Assembly (NCBI GenBank): GCA_019075905.1
Contig: JAGXAM010000001.1
Location: 248,001 to 312,000, forward strand
Length of the DNA: 64,000 nucleotides
From: Hyphomicrobiales bacterium
GTDB lineage: Bacteria; Pseudomonadota; Alphaproteobacteria; Rhizobiales; Beijerinckiaceae
Reading direction: 5' to 3'
Part shown: piece by piece, positions 43,124 through 52,673 of the stretch
Layout of the letters: every line of letters begins with the position of its first letter
How positions within the stretch are numbered: the first letter of the stretch is position 1
Notes under the pieces: model-generated
What the model was told of the DNA's origin: nothing
Database searches by the model: none
The model's input: the letters and a program-made list of their open reading frames with translations, nothing else
Made by a program: the position numbers and the translations under genes

Positions 43124-43798
43124 GGCCGAGGCGCGCAGCAGCACAGATTCCACCACGGCGTAATAATGGCTGGCCGCGGCGGCCAGCACGAAAACATGCC
43201 AGATGGCGTTTTGAAACGGCAGGCGCTCGCCGACGTGGAACAGCACGCCGCCGGTATAAAGCAAGCCGCCGATGATCAGCGGGATCAGCACCTGCGGGGT
43301 GGTGAGGTAAAGCTGCGGCGCGATGAAGATCACCGCCATCCAGCCGAGCCCGAGATAGAGCATCAGCGAATAGCGGGCGAAGGCGGCTGGCCAAAACAGC
43401 CGCATGGCAATGCCGCACAAGGCCCAGCCCCAGATCAGCACCAGCAGCAGGCTGGCCGCCCAGAAGCTGAAGCCATTGGTGATGAACGGCGTATAAGTGC
43501 CGGTGATCATCAGAAAAATGGCTGAATGGTCAAAGCTCTGCAGCACATGGCGAAAGCGCGTGCCGTAACCGAGATTATAGGCGGCGGAGGCGCCGAACAT
43601 CGCCAGCATGCCGCCGCAATAGACCAGAAGCTGCAAGACATCGGAATGGCCCCCAAGCAGCGCCAGCGCAACCAACCCGATGGTGCCGCACAAAGCCGCC
43701 GTCAGCCCGACAATGTGGATGATACCGTCGGCTATAAATTCAGCATTGGACTGCGGTCGCCTGTTGCCCAATGCCACCTGTTGAAATGACATCGCCAT
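43121..43798 (-). CDS. hemolysin III / PAQR family membrane protein
   Basis: A 225-residue protein with seven predicted transmembrane helices and the family signatures FDHSAIFLMITGTYTPF (about 93-109) and the C-terminal FHVGERLPFQNAIWHVFVL with conserved His residues. Bacterial members (YqfA, hemolysin III) are of uncertain function; a hydrolase or lipid-related role is suspected. ATG 43798 has GAGG upstream; earlier starts give a non-membrane tail unlike the family. Confidence 0.9.
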   Translation of the reverse strand: MAMSFQQVALGNRRPQSNAEFIADGIIHIVGLTAALCGTIGLVALALLGGHSDVLQLLVYCGGMLAMFGASAAYNLGYGTRFRHVLQSFDHSAIFLMITGTYTPFITNGFSFWAASLLLVLIWGWALCGIAMRLFWPAAFARYSLMLYLGLGWMAVIFIAPQLYLTTPQVLIPLIIGGLLYTGGVLFHVGERLPFQNAIWHVFVLAAAASHYYAVVESVLLRASA

Positions 43799-43929
43799 TG
43801 CTGCCTCGTTTCCAAGACTTTCCGGCAGCAGCGGCGCTTGGCCGTCACTGCCAGAACCAGGAATCGAAGCTAGCACCGAAATCTCACCTTCCGGTTGAAA
43901 AACAGGCTTTACGAATACTTTCGCACGCC

Positions 43930-44301
43930 TCATGAATGCATGCAGCAGCCTTCAGCAACTTTCCGTGGTGCGCTGCCGGCGCGCAGGCGCCGCGGCGCCA
44001 CCACAGGCGCTGAGCTGACGGTCTTGTCACCAGTCGAAAGGGCCGCCATCAAAATATGGCGCAGGCCGACCAGAATGGGATGATCAGCGCCGTTCATAAC
44101 CTTGTCGAGCGCTGCCCAGTCTTCACTGTCGGCGTCATCCGCAAAGGAGACCACTTCTTGCGCGACAAAGGCCCCGGCCTCCATATCGGCGGCAGCTGCC
44201 GCTCTGCGGACACGCGCGGCAAACTCGCCACCGATGCTGGCGAGGGCAGCACCCGCGACTCTGGCATTCGAGCAGGAATTTATGATATCACCGACGAGCA
44301 T
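43930..44301 (-). CDS. hypothetical protein, 123 aa
   Basis: I do not recognise this protein. ATG 44301 is favoured because AGGGAG lies 6 bases upstream; ATG 44328 would add nine residues. It is Ala-rich and mostly helical, with an acidic centre (FADDADSEDWAALDKVM), an Arg-rich stretch and the unusual end GCCMHS. No signal peptide or membrane helix. It is a lone minus-strand gene between hemolysin III and the sugar kinase, which is divergent from it. Confidence 0.55.
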   Translation of the reverse strand: MLVGDIINSCSNARVAGAALASIGGEFAARVRRAAAAADMEAGAFVAQEVVSFADDADSEDWAALDKVMNGADHPILVGLRHILMAALSTGDKTVSSAPVVAPRRLRAGSAPRKVAEGCCMHS

Positions 44302-44424
44302 GGCAATCTCCCTGATTGCGACTTTCATACTTTAACTGCATCGTGGATAGTCAGCAATCAAGACACGAACATGACAGCAATGTGTTACTTACAGGGCGAT
44401 GTCGCAACAAGGTTATTATAAGTA

Positions 44425-45375
44425 ATGAATGATCCAGCCTCCGCTTCTGCCGCCACTTTCGACATTCTCGGCTTTGGTGAACCTCTGTTCGAGTTCAACC
44501 GCCCGCCGGGCCAGACTCTGTGGCAGGAAGGGATCGGCGGCGATGTCTCCAATGCGCTGGTGGCGGCGCAGCGCTGCGGGGCGCGTTGTACCATGTTCAC
44601 GGCGCTGGGCAGCGATGTGTTCGGCCGGGCGATCATGGCGCTTTGGACGCGCGAAGGCATAGACACGGAGCGGGTGCGCTGGCGCGATGATGCGCCGACG
44701 GGAATTTATTTCATCACCCATGGCGAGGGCGGCCATGAATTTACCTACAGGCGCACGGGTTCGGCCGCCAGTCAGGTGACCGCTGCCGATCTGCCGGCCG
44801 CAAGCATCGGCGCGGCTCGGGTGCTGCATGTATCCGGCATTTCGCAGGCGATTTCCGCCAATGCCCTCGATGCGGTGCTGGGCGCCATGGCGCAAGCGCG
44901 GGCGGCGGGGCGTCTGGTGTCCTATGATCCCAATCTGCGGCTCAAGCTATGGCCGCTGGCGGCGGCCAGGGATGCGCTGCGGCTCAGTCTGGCGCTTTGC
45001 GACATTGCCCTGCCCGGCCTCGACGACATGCGCACCCTGACCGGGCTCGATGACCCGCATGACATTGTCGCCCATTGCCTTGATCAGGGTGCCGGCATCG
45101 TCGCCCTGACCCTGGGGCGCGATGGCGCGCTGGTGGCAACGCAGGAAGCCTCGCAGATCATCCCCGCCTTCAAGGTGGCGGCGGTCGATGCCACCGGCGC
45201 CGGCGATACATTCGACGGGGCTTTCCTTGCTGAATATCTGCGCAGCAATGATGCGTTCCGGGCCGGGGCCTTTGCCAATGCCGCTGCCGCCCTCTCGACA
45301 CAGGGCTTTGGTGCCGTCGCGCCCATGCCGGACTGGGCCGCGGTCAAGGCATTTCTCGGTGAGGCTGGAACATGA
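44425..45375 (+). CDS. kdgK: PfkB-family sugar kinase, probable 2-keto-3-deoxygluconate kinase
   Basis: A ribokinase-fold kinase of 316 residues. It has the N-terminal GGDVSNALVAAQRCG pattern (39-53), the PfkB signature 2 with anion hole and catalytic base in VDATGAGDTFDGAFLAEYL (about 255-273), and the substrate-region NLRLKLW typical of KDG kinases. KDG kinase makes KDPG for the Entner-Doudoroff pathway. It stands alone, so the substrate is inferred from motifs only. No strong Shine-Dalgarno is seen before ATG 44425. Confidence 0.85.
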   Translation: MNDPASASAATFDILGFGEPLFEFNRPPGQTLWQEGIGGDVSNALVAAQRCGARCTMFTALGSDVFGRAIMALWTREGIDTERVRWRDDAPTGIYFITHGEGGHEFTYRRTGSAASQVTAADLPAASIGAARVLHVSGISQAISANALDAVLGAMAQARAAGRLVSYDPNLRLKLWPLAAARDALRLSLALCDIALPGLDDMRTLTGLDDPHDIVAHCLDQGAGIVALTLGRDGALVATQEASQIIPAFKVAAVDATGAGDTFDGAFLAEYLRSNDAFRAGAFANAAAALSTQGFGAVAPMPDWAAVKAFLGEAGT

Positions 45376-45552
45376 GGCTGGCGGCAGCACGGCCATGATC
45401 CGCCTATGCCGTCAATCGTCCAGGGCGCGGCAAAGCCTGAACGATTTCGGCGCAATGCTTTCAAAAACAACAGATTGGTAAATGATCGAAACGAATTTGT
45501 CTTCGTGTCTTTTAGTAGAGTATGAGGACGAACCAGGCTTAGTTCCCGATGA

Positions 45553-45572
45553 TTGCAGGCAAGCGCCTGCAA
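45553..45572. promoter_or_regulatory. perfect 8-bp hairpin in the pepN leader
   Basis: TTGCAGGC, loop AAGC, GCCTGCAA, ending 19 bases before the pepN start. No T run follows on the plus strand. It could be an operator, an mRNA leader hairpin, or a weak terminator of the upstream kinase gene. Confidence 0.4.
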
Positions 45573-45591
45573 CACCCCGACAGGATTTCAC

Positions 45592-48237
45592 ATGCGCACC
45601 GAAACTGCTGGCGTCATTCGCCTCGCCGATTACCAGAAGCCGGATTATCTGGTTGATTTCGTCGATCTCGACGTGAACCTGAGCGACAGCGACGCGACGA
45701 TCACCAGCACCCTGTCGCTGCGGCCCAATCCCGAAGGGCGCGCCGGGGCCCGGCTGCATCTCGATGGCGATGAACTGCAGGCCGTGGCGATCTGGCTGGA
45801 TGGTTCCGCGCTTGATCTGTCGACAGGGTTTTGCACGCCGCAGGGGCTGACCCTGACCGCGCCGCCGCAGCGCCCCTTCACGCTCAAAATCGTCACGAAG
45901 CTGCAGCCGGCCCGCAATACCAAATTGATGGGGCTTTATCGCTCCGGCTCGGCCTTTTGCACGCAATGCGAGGCCGAGGGCTTTCGCCGCATCACCTATT
46001 TTCCGGATCGTCCGGACGTGCTGGCGCGCTACCGCACCCGCATCGAGGCCGACAAGGACACGGCGCCGGTGCTGCTGGGCAATGGCAATTGCACGGCGCA
46101 GGGCGATATTGCCGGCACGACCCGGCATTTTGCCATCTGGGAAGATCCGCACCCCAAGCCCTGCTATCTGTTTGCGCTGGTCGCCGGTCGGCTCGATGGC
46201 CTGCATGACAGTTTCACCACCATGTCAGGGCGCAAGGTCGCTCTTGGGATTTACGTGGAGCCGGGCAAAAAGGCCGCCACCAGCTACGCCATGGACGCGC
46301 TCAAGCGCTCCATGGCCTGGGATGAGACCAGTTTTGGCCGCGAATATGATCTCGATGTTTTCAACATCGTCGCTGTGTCGGATTTCAACATGGGGGCGAT
46401 GGAAAACAAGGGCCTGAACATCTTCAATGACAAGCTGGTTCTGGCCTCGCCGCTCACCGCCACCGACAGCGATTATGAGCAGATCGAGGCGGTGATTGCC
46501 CATGAGTATTTTCATAACTGGACCGGCAACCGGATCACCTGCCGCGACTGGTTCCAGCTGTGCCTGAAGGAAGGTCTGACGGTCTACCGCGATCAGGAGT
46601 TTTCCTCCGACCAACGCTCGCGGGCAGTGCAGCGCATCGCCGATGTCCAGCAATTGCGGGCGACCCAGTTTCCCGAGGACAATGGCCCGCTCGCCCATAG
46701 CGTGAGGCCGGAATCCTACCGCGAAATCAACAATTTCTACACGGCGACGATTTACGAGAAAGGCGCCGAGCTGATCCGCGTGCTGAAGCGGCTGGTCGGG
46801 GCCAGGGCTTTTGCCGAGGGCATGGCGCTGTATTTCGCCCGCTGCGATGGCAAGGCGGTGACGATGGAGGATTTCATCGCCGCCTTTGCGGAGGCCTCGG
46901 GGCGCGACCTCAGCCATTTCATGCTCTGGTACAGCCAGGCTGGCACACCGCGCCTGAAAGTGACGGCGCAGCATGATGTTGCCGCGCAGACGCTGCGCGT
47001 CGATATGTGGCAGATCAACCCGCCGACGCCGCAACAGCCTGACAAGGTGCCGCTGATCCTGCCGGTGACGCTGGCGCTTCTGGATGGCGAAGGCCATGAA
47101 TTGCCGCTGGTCGCGGACGAGGGCGCGACCCCGGCCGAATGCGCGGCCGGCATGTTTGAAATGGCGAGCGCGCATCGCAGCATTGTGTTCCAGAACATCG
47201 CGGCGCGGCCGGTGCTGTCGGTGCTGCGTGACTTTTCGGCGCCGGTGACGCTGGAACTCGACGCCAGCGAGGCGGAGCTGGTCCACCAGTTGCAGCATGA
47301 CCGCGACCCGTTCAACCGCTGGCAGGGGGGGCAGACCATGGCGCTGCGGCAGATGGTGGCTGCCTGCGATCCTTCAAGGCCGCCGCAACCGGCCGCGTCA
47401 TTTGTCGCGGCGCTGGCGGCGCTGATGGACGCGCATGCCGACGATCCGGCCTTTGTGACGCTGGCCCTGACCTTGCCGACCGAGAGCGATATTGTGCGCG
47501 AACTGGGCAAGGATGCCGACCCGGAAGCGATTTTTGGAGCACGCGAGGCTTTGCGTGCCGCCATGGGTGTCGGCCTTGCCGATCGGCTGCGGGCGATCTG
47601 CGGACAGGCTGCGCCGCAGGGCGCCTTCAGCCCGGATGCGGCCTCGGCAGGGCGGCGCGCCTTGCAGGGCGTGGCCTTGCAGCTGCTTTGTGCCGGATTT
47701 GCTGATGAAGGCGCCGCCCTTGCGGTGCAGAAATTCGCCGCCAGCCGCTCCATGGCGGAACAAATGGCCGCGCTCAGCGCGCTGACGGCGCGTGGGCGGC
47801 CCGAGGGCGCTGCGGCGCTGGCGCAGTTTTATGAGCAGCACAAGGCCAATGCTCTCGTCATCGACAAATGGTTCAGCCTGCAGGCCATGGCAATCCGGCC
47901 GCAGACGCTGGAGCATGTGCGCGATCTATCCAGCCATCCGGCCTTTTCATGGACCAATCCCAACCGCGTGCGGGCGCTGATCGGCGCCTTTGTCAATGGC
48001 AACCAGCGCGGCTTCCATGCCGCCGACGGTTCCGGCTATGAATTCCTCGCCGCCTGCGTGCTGCGCCTCGATGACGCCAATCCCCAGGTCGCGGCACGGC
48101 TGCTTTCAGCCATGCGCAGCTGGAAAATGATGACGCCGCGACACCGTGACCATGCGTTGCGGGCGCTGAAGACCATTGAAGCAAAGCCAAACCTGTCTGC
48201 AGATGTCGGTGATATCGTCACTCGGATGCTTGCTTAA
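45592..48237 (+). CDS. pepN: aminopeptidase N (M1 family)
   Basis: A zinc metallopeptidase that removes N-terminal residues from peptides in the cytoplasm. It has 881 residues, the length of the E. coli enzyme. The exopeptidase motif GAMEN starts at G268. Zinc ligands are H304 and H308 in HEYFH and E327 in LKEGLTVYRD. The C-terminal alpha domain is complete. I chose ATG 45592 because ACAGGA precedes it and the N-terminus then aligns; the frame is open further upstream. Confidence 0.96.
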   Translation: MRTETAGVIRLADYQKPDYLVDFVDLDVNLSDSDATITSTLSLRPNPEGRAGARLHLDGDELQAVAIWLDGSALDLSTGFCTPQGLTLTAPPQRPFTLKIVTKLQPARNTKLMGLYRSGSAFCTQCEAEGFRRITYFPDRPDVLARYRTRIEADKDTAPVLLGNGNCTAQGDIAGTTRHFAIWEDPHPKPCYLFALVAGRLDGLHDSFTTMSGRKVALGIYVEPGKKAATSYAMDALKRSMAWDETSFGREYDLDVFNIVAVSDFNMGAMENKGLNIFNDKLVLASPLTATDSDYEQIEAVIAHEYFHNWTGNRITCRDWFQLCLKEGLTVYRDQEFSSDQRSRAVQRIADVQQLRATQFPEDNGPLAHSVRPESYREINNFYTATIYEKGAELIRVLKRLVGARAFAEGMALYFARCDGKAVTMEDFIAAFAEASGRDLSHFMLWYSQAGTPRLKVTAQHDVAAQTLRVDMWQINPPTPQQPDKVPLILPVTLALLDGEGHELPLVADEGATPAECAAGMFEMASAHRSIVFQNIAARPVLSVLRDFSAPVTLELDASEAELVHQLQHDRDPFNRWQGGQTMALRQMVAACDPSRPPQPAASFVAALAALMDAHADDPAFVTLALTLPTESDIVRELGKDADPEAIFGAREALRAAMGVGLADRLRAICGQAAPQGAFSPDAASAGRRALQGVALQLLCAGFADEGAALAVQKFAASRSMAEQMAALSALTARGRPEGAAALAQFYEQHKANALVIDKWFSLQAMAIRPQTLEHVRDLSSHPAFSWTNPNRVRALIGAFVNGNQRGFHAADGSGYEFLAACVLRLDDANPQVAARLLSAMRSWKMMTPRHRDHALRALKTIEAKPNLSADVGDIVTRMLA

Positions 48238-48414
48238 GACATTGTTCATGATTTGATTCTGTTTCATCGCACAAGAACAAAAAAATTAATAAAAACTTAC
48301 ATTTTTTTCATAACACCCACTGGACAAATGCCGCAAATCAGATTCTTATCGGAATTGAGTCTGAAATAAAGCGGCACTTTGGTTCAGATTTCAGCATATT
48401 TATGGGGTTATACC

Positions 48415-50433
48415 ATGGCACGCGCAAACGTGAACGGCGCAGCTTTGCGTCGAGAAGGGCGTTCGCATGCGTTGAATGTGACAAAAGTATTGAAAGGTCT
48501 GGGACATTGGCAGACCGCGCTTTCGGGCCAATATGTTTATATCTGCGCAGCGGTCGTAAGTCTCTATATTTTCGCCTATATTTATAGTACATGGGTGCAG
48601 GTTAGCAGTTTCAGGCCTTCAGGCTCCGGACAGATCAATTCCGCTTCAAGCCTTGCTGCGCGTTTTTCTGAGCGCAATGCGATTCACCTGGTTCTGGTCA
48701 ACGGCACGGCGATTTTTGTGATTGGCGTCCTGGCATTGCTGCTGATGCGCGAAATCATGCTCAACCAGGGTGCCGCCCTGTTTCATAAAAAGCAACTGGC
48801 GCGCATCGAGCGCGTGCTGGCACGCGGCCATGCGGCGCTGATCGACTGGAATGTCACCGAGGCACGGCTGACGATCTCGGCTTCGCTCGGCAAATTTCTG
48901 GGCAATGCAACCCTGCAACCGATGATGACATCGGCGGCGCTGCTGGCGCAAATTCATCCCGATGATGCCCTGGCGCTGAACCTCGTCATGCCCAAAACCG
49001 GGCAACGCGGCAGTTTTGACCATCTGATGCGGCTGCGCGACGGCGCCGGCGACTGGCGCTGGTTTCGCCTGCGCGCTGATGTCGTGACGGATGCGACTAC
49101 CGGCGGCACCCATCTTATCGGCATTATCATGGATATGAGCGAGCAATTGCAATTGCTCAAGCAGAGTGACACGGCCACGAGCCGGCTGGCCGATGCCATC
49201 GAGGCGATATCGGAGGCCTTCGTGCTGTGGAACCAGGAAAATTGCCTGGTGACCTGCAACAGCAAATACCGGGCGCTGCATGGATTGAGCCTCGAAGATG
49301 CGGCGCCCGGCACGCCCTATGCCGAGATCCGCGCCCGCGCCAGCCTGCCGGAGGTCGAGGCCAGTACCAGACTTGACCATGCCGGCCATGCGCACAGCCG
49401 GTCCTGCATTGCCGAACTGAAAGGCGGGCGCTGGTTGCAGATCAACGAACGGCGCACCGCCGATGGTGGCTATGTCTCTGTCGGTGTTGATATTACCGCG
49501 CTGAAACAGAACGAGGCCAAGCTGTTGCAATCGGAGCGCCAGCTCACCGCAACGGTGGCAGACTTGCGGCGCTCGCGCCAGCATCTCGAAATGCAGGCGC
49601 AGCAGCTGGCCGATCTAGCCGAGCGCTATCTTGAACAGAAAGCCGAGGCCGAGAGCGCCAATCTCGCCAAATCCGAGTTCCTGGCCAATATGAGCCACGA
49701 GTTGCGCACGCCCTTGACCAGCATCATCGGCTTTTCGGAAATGATGCAGCATCAAATCCACGGGCCGCTCGGCTCGGGCTATTATCATGGCTATTGCACC
49801 GATATCGTCTCGGGCGGGCGGCGGCTGCTGACGATGATTTCCGACATTCTGGATATGGCCAATCTGGAATCAGGCGCGATCCATATCCGCCCGGTGCCAC
49901 TTGATGCGACGCCAATCATCACTGCGGTGGCCGCCGAACTGGGGCCGATGGCTGATGACAAGGGCATCACCATGCAAATCCAGAATGCGGCCGACATTGA
50001 CCTGGTCGCCGATGCCGACGCCTTGCGCAAAATCCTTTGTGCGCTGCTGCGCAATGCCATCAAATTCACGCCCGAGCACGGGCTGGTGCGGCTCTCCGCC
50101 CAGCGCCGCGACAAGGATGTGGTGTTTGAGATCGAGGATACCGGCCCGGGAATTGGCGCGGCGACCCTGACCGCCATGGGGCATCCCTTCGCCGCCCATG
50201 GGCCAGTCATGGCCGATGGCATGAAAGGCTCCGGCCTCGGCCTGGCCATTGCCCGGGCGCTGGTTGATCTGCATCGCGGCAATATCCGCGTGCAATCCAC
50301 CGAGGGCGTCGGCACCCTGATCAAGGTGTATATGCCGGTCGCCCCGTCATCGGGCGCCAGCCGCGTGACCGCGCGTCCGCGGGTCATCGCACGGCAGGAC
50401 GCCGGGGCCGCGGTCGGCAAATATCTCAATTAG
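48415..50433 (+). CDS. membrane-bound PAS-domain sensor histidine kinase
   Basis: A 672-residue orphan histidine kinase. In order it has two transmembrane helices (about 40-60 and 92-112), a PAS/PAC region (about 130-250), a second PAS (about 255-370), a coiled coil, then the HisKA box with H428 in SHELRTPLTSIIGFSEMM. The ATPase domain has NAIKFTP, DTGPGIG and GSGLGLA. No receiver domain or adjacent response regulator on its strand is seen. The PleC/DivJ type of alphaproteobacterial cell-cycle kinase has a similar build, but that is only a resemblance. ATG 48415 has a GGGG ribosome site; the 177-base leader is AT-rich. Confidence 0.9.
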   Translation: MARANVNGAALRREGRSHALNVTKVLKGLGHWQTALSGQYVYICAAVVSLYIFAYIYSTWVQVSSFRPSGSGQINSASSLAARFSERNAIHLVLVNGTAIFVIGVLALLLMREIMLNQGAALFHKKQLARIERVLARGHAALIDWNVTEARLTISASLGKFLGNATLQPMMTSAALLAQIHPDDALALNLVMPKTGQRGSFDHLMRLRDGAGDWRWFRLRADVVTDATTGGTHLIGIIMDMSEQLQLLKQSDTATSRLADAIEAISEAFVLWNQENCLVTCNSKYRALHGLSLEDAAPGTPYAEIRARASLPEVEASTRLDHAGHAHSRSCIAELKGGRWLQINERRTADGGYVSVGVDITALKQNEAKLLQSERQLTATVADLRRSRQHLEMQAQQLADLAERYLEQKAEAESANLAKSEFLANMSHELRTPLTSIIGFSEMMQHQIHGPLGSGYYHGYCTDIVSGGRRLLTMISDILDMANLESGAIHIRPVPLDATPIITAVAAELGPMADDKGITMQIQNAADIDLVADADALRKILCALLRNAIKFTPEHGLVRLSAQRRDKDVVFEIEDTGPGIGAATLTAMGHPFAAHGPVMADGMKGSGLGLAIARALVDLHRGNIRVQSTEGVGTLIKVYMPVAPSSGASRVTARPRVIARQDAGAAVGKYLN

Positions 50434-50436
50434 AGC

Positions 50437-51846
50437 TCAGGGCGTGGCCTGCGGGGCCGGCTCCGCCATGACCAGGGCTGGCAGGCGCAGGGTGGCGGCA
50501 AGGCCCGGGCAGGTATTGGCGAGTTCGAGCGAGCCGCCGTGCAGCCGCGCCACCGCCTCGACCAGGGCGAGGCCCATGCCCGAGCCCGGCGTGCTGCGCG
50601 ACGTCTCAAGGCGCACGTAGCGCTGCTTGACGCGTTCGAGATCGGCGGGAGCGATGCCGGGCCCCTCGTCACTGACCCTGATGACAATATCCTTGTCCTG
50701 CCTGGCGCAGACCACCCGGATATGCGGCGGCGCGCCCTGTGGCGCAGCGCCATAATTGGAAGCATTGATGATGAGGTTGCTGATCGCCTGCCCCAGAAGC
50801 TCGCGGCTGCCTTTCACCTGCAGGCCGGGCGCGGTCTCGACGTCGAGCGTGCCGCCGGTTTCCTCGATCATGGGCTGATAGAGTTCGGCACAGGCCTCAA
50901 CCGCCTCGCTGGCATCGCAGGGCACCAGCACATCTGCGCCTGTGCCCGATTCGACGCGGGCAATTTGCAGCAAGGCATTGAATACGCTGAGGAGGCGATC
51001 AGATTCGACGATCACCTGCTCCAGCGCCGCCTCATGGCTGTCGCCGGCGGCGGGGTGAGCGAGAGCCTGCTCGGCGCGGTTGCGCAGCCGGGTTAGCGGC
51101 GTTTTCAGATCATGGGCAATATTGTCGGTGACCTCGCGCATTTCCGCCATCAGCCGGTTGATGCGGTCGAGCATGGCGTTGAGGTTTTGCGCCAGACGAT
51201 CAAACTCGTCATGGCTGCCGGCTTGCGGCAGGCGCTGGTCGAGATTTCCGGCCATGATTTCCGCTGCCGAGGCGCTCATCGCATCAATGCGACGCAAGAC
51301 CCGGCGCGCCAGAATCATGCCGCCGACCAGCCCCAGCGTTCCGAGCGCTGCCAGGGACACGAGGAAGCTGCGGGCAAATATGGCACGCAGGGCTTCACGA
51401 TCGGCCATGTCGCGCCCGACCAGCAGGTGAAAACCGCCGGGCAGCGAGAAAATCCGTGCCAGCGCGACATTATGGGCGGTGATCTCGCCCGGGCGTCGAT
51501 AACGCGTCTCGACTGCGCCCGGCGTATCGAGCAGGCGCGGCGGCAGGGCGGCAATATTGCCGGCCAGCACCTGCCCCGCCGGATCCGTCAGCAAATACAG
51601 CGATGATCCCGGCTGGTGGGCGCGCTTTTCCAGCGTCGAATATAGGCCCTGCAGGCCGCCTTGGGCATATTGCTCCGACAGGCCCTTGATTTCGGCGTTG
51701 ACCGTGGCCGCGATTTGCTGGTCGATGATTTTCTCGACTTCCCAGCCGACGGTGATCAGCACCACCGCAGCCCCGACGGCGAATACGACTACATAAAGCA
51801 GCACCATCCGGAAGGAGGTGCTGGCGATGAGTCTAGCGCGCGCCAT
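50437..51846 (-). CDS. HAMP-containing sensor histidine kinase
   Basis: A 469-residue inner-membrane kinase: transmembrane helix 13-35, periplasmic region to about 158, second helix about 159-180, HAMP (about 181-233), HisKA with H245 in DNIAHDLKTPLTRLRNR, and an ATPase domain with NLIINASNYG, DEGPGIAP and GSGMGLALV. It overlaps the response regulator upstream by 14 bases, so the two form a pair. It lies downstream of degP, which suggests envelope-stress sensing. It faces the PAS kinase gene end to end, with 3 bases between stops. Confidence 0.92.
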   Translation of the reverse strand: MARARLIASTSFRMVLLYVVVFAVGAAVVLITVGWEVEKIIDQQIAATVNAEIKGLSEQYAQGGLQGLYSTLEKRAHQPGSSLYLLTDPAGQVLAGNIAALPPRLLDTPGAVETRYRRPGEITAHNVALARIFSLPGGFHLLVGRDMADREALRAIFARSFLVSLAALGTLGLVGGMILARRVLRRIDAMSASAAEIMAGNLDQRLPQAGSHDEFDRLAQNLNAMLDRINRLMAEMREVTDNIAHDLKTPLTRLRNRAEQALAHPAAGDSHEAALEQVIVESDRLLSVFNALLQIARVESGTGADVLVPCDASEAVEACAELYQPMIEETGGTLDVETAPGLQVKGSRELLGQAISNLIINASNYGAAPQGAPPHIRVVCARQDKDIVIRVSDEGPGIAPADLERVKQRYVRLETSRSTPGSGMGLALVEAVARLHGGSLELANTCPGLAATLRLPALVMAEPAPQATP

Positions 51847-52525
51847 CGCGGATCATATAGCCGGCGCCACGCACGGTCTGGAGGCAGGGTTCATCTTCGC
51901 CCTTGTCAATTTTGGCACGCAGCCGCGAAATATGCACATCAATCACGTTGGTTTGCGGATCGAAATGATAATCCCATACATGCTCCAGCAGCATGGTGCG
52001 TGTCACCACCTGGCCTGCATGTTTCATGAGATATTCGATGAGGCGAAATTCGCGCGGTTGCAGGGCAATCTCACGGCCCGAGCGGCTCAGGGTGCGCGAC
52101 ATGCGGTCAAGCACCAGTGGCCCGGCCCGCAACGCGGTGCTGTCGCCACCGGCGGGCTGGCGACGGCGCATCAGCACCTCGACGCGGGCCAGCAATTCGG
52201 AGAAGGAATAGGGCTTTGCCAGATAATCATCACCGCCGGCCCTCAGGCCCTTGACCCGGTCATCGACCTGGCCCAGCGCCGACAGGATCAGAATGGGGGT
52301 TTCGATCTTCTGCTCGCGCAGGCCGCCGATCAGCGACAGGCCATCGAGCTTGGGCAGCATCCGGTCGATGATCAGGACATCATAATCGCCGTCGCGCGCC
52401 AAGGCATAGCCGTCAAGGCCATTGAAGGCCGAATCGGCGACATGGCCGACTTCGCGGAAGGATTTGACCAGAAACGCCGCGGTCTCGCGGTCATCTTCAA
52501 TGACAAGCAATCGCATGGCGGGCAT
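51833..52525 (-). CDS. OmpR-family response regulator
   Basis: A 230-residue regulator with an N-terminal receiver (acidic pocket E10-D12, phospho-acceptor D54 in LIIDRMLPKLDG, conserved K in YLAKPYSF) and a C-terminal winged-helix DNA-binding domain (LQPREFRLIEYLMKHAGQVVTR, VIDVHISRLRAKID). It is cognate to the kinase at 50437-51846, with which it overlaps. ATG 52525 or ATG 52516 can start it. It lies 150 bases downstream of degP on the same strand. Confidence 0.94.
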   Translation of the reverse strand: MPAMRLLVIEDDRETAAFLVKSFREVGHVADSAFNGLDGYALARDGDYDVLIIDRMLPKLDGLSLIGGLREQKIETPILILSALGQVDDRVKGLRAGGDDYLAKPYSFSELLARVEVLMRRRQPAGGDSTALRAGPLVLDRMSRTLSRSGREIALQPREFRLIEYLMKHAGQVVTRTMLLEHVWDYHFDPQTNVIDVHISRLRAKIDKGEDEPCLQTVRGAGYMIRDGAR

Positions 52526-52673
52526 GGATAGTCATTCCGGCAGGAAACGCAACCTTGGTGCCTTCAAAGAAAACCGCCACCGGCTGATGGGGCGTCCGGT
52601 GGCGGCGTCTGCGCCCGCCGTATCAAGCTCCGGGAGCAGAGGTGATAGCGGCGGGCGATCATCACGGCGAGTG

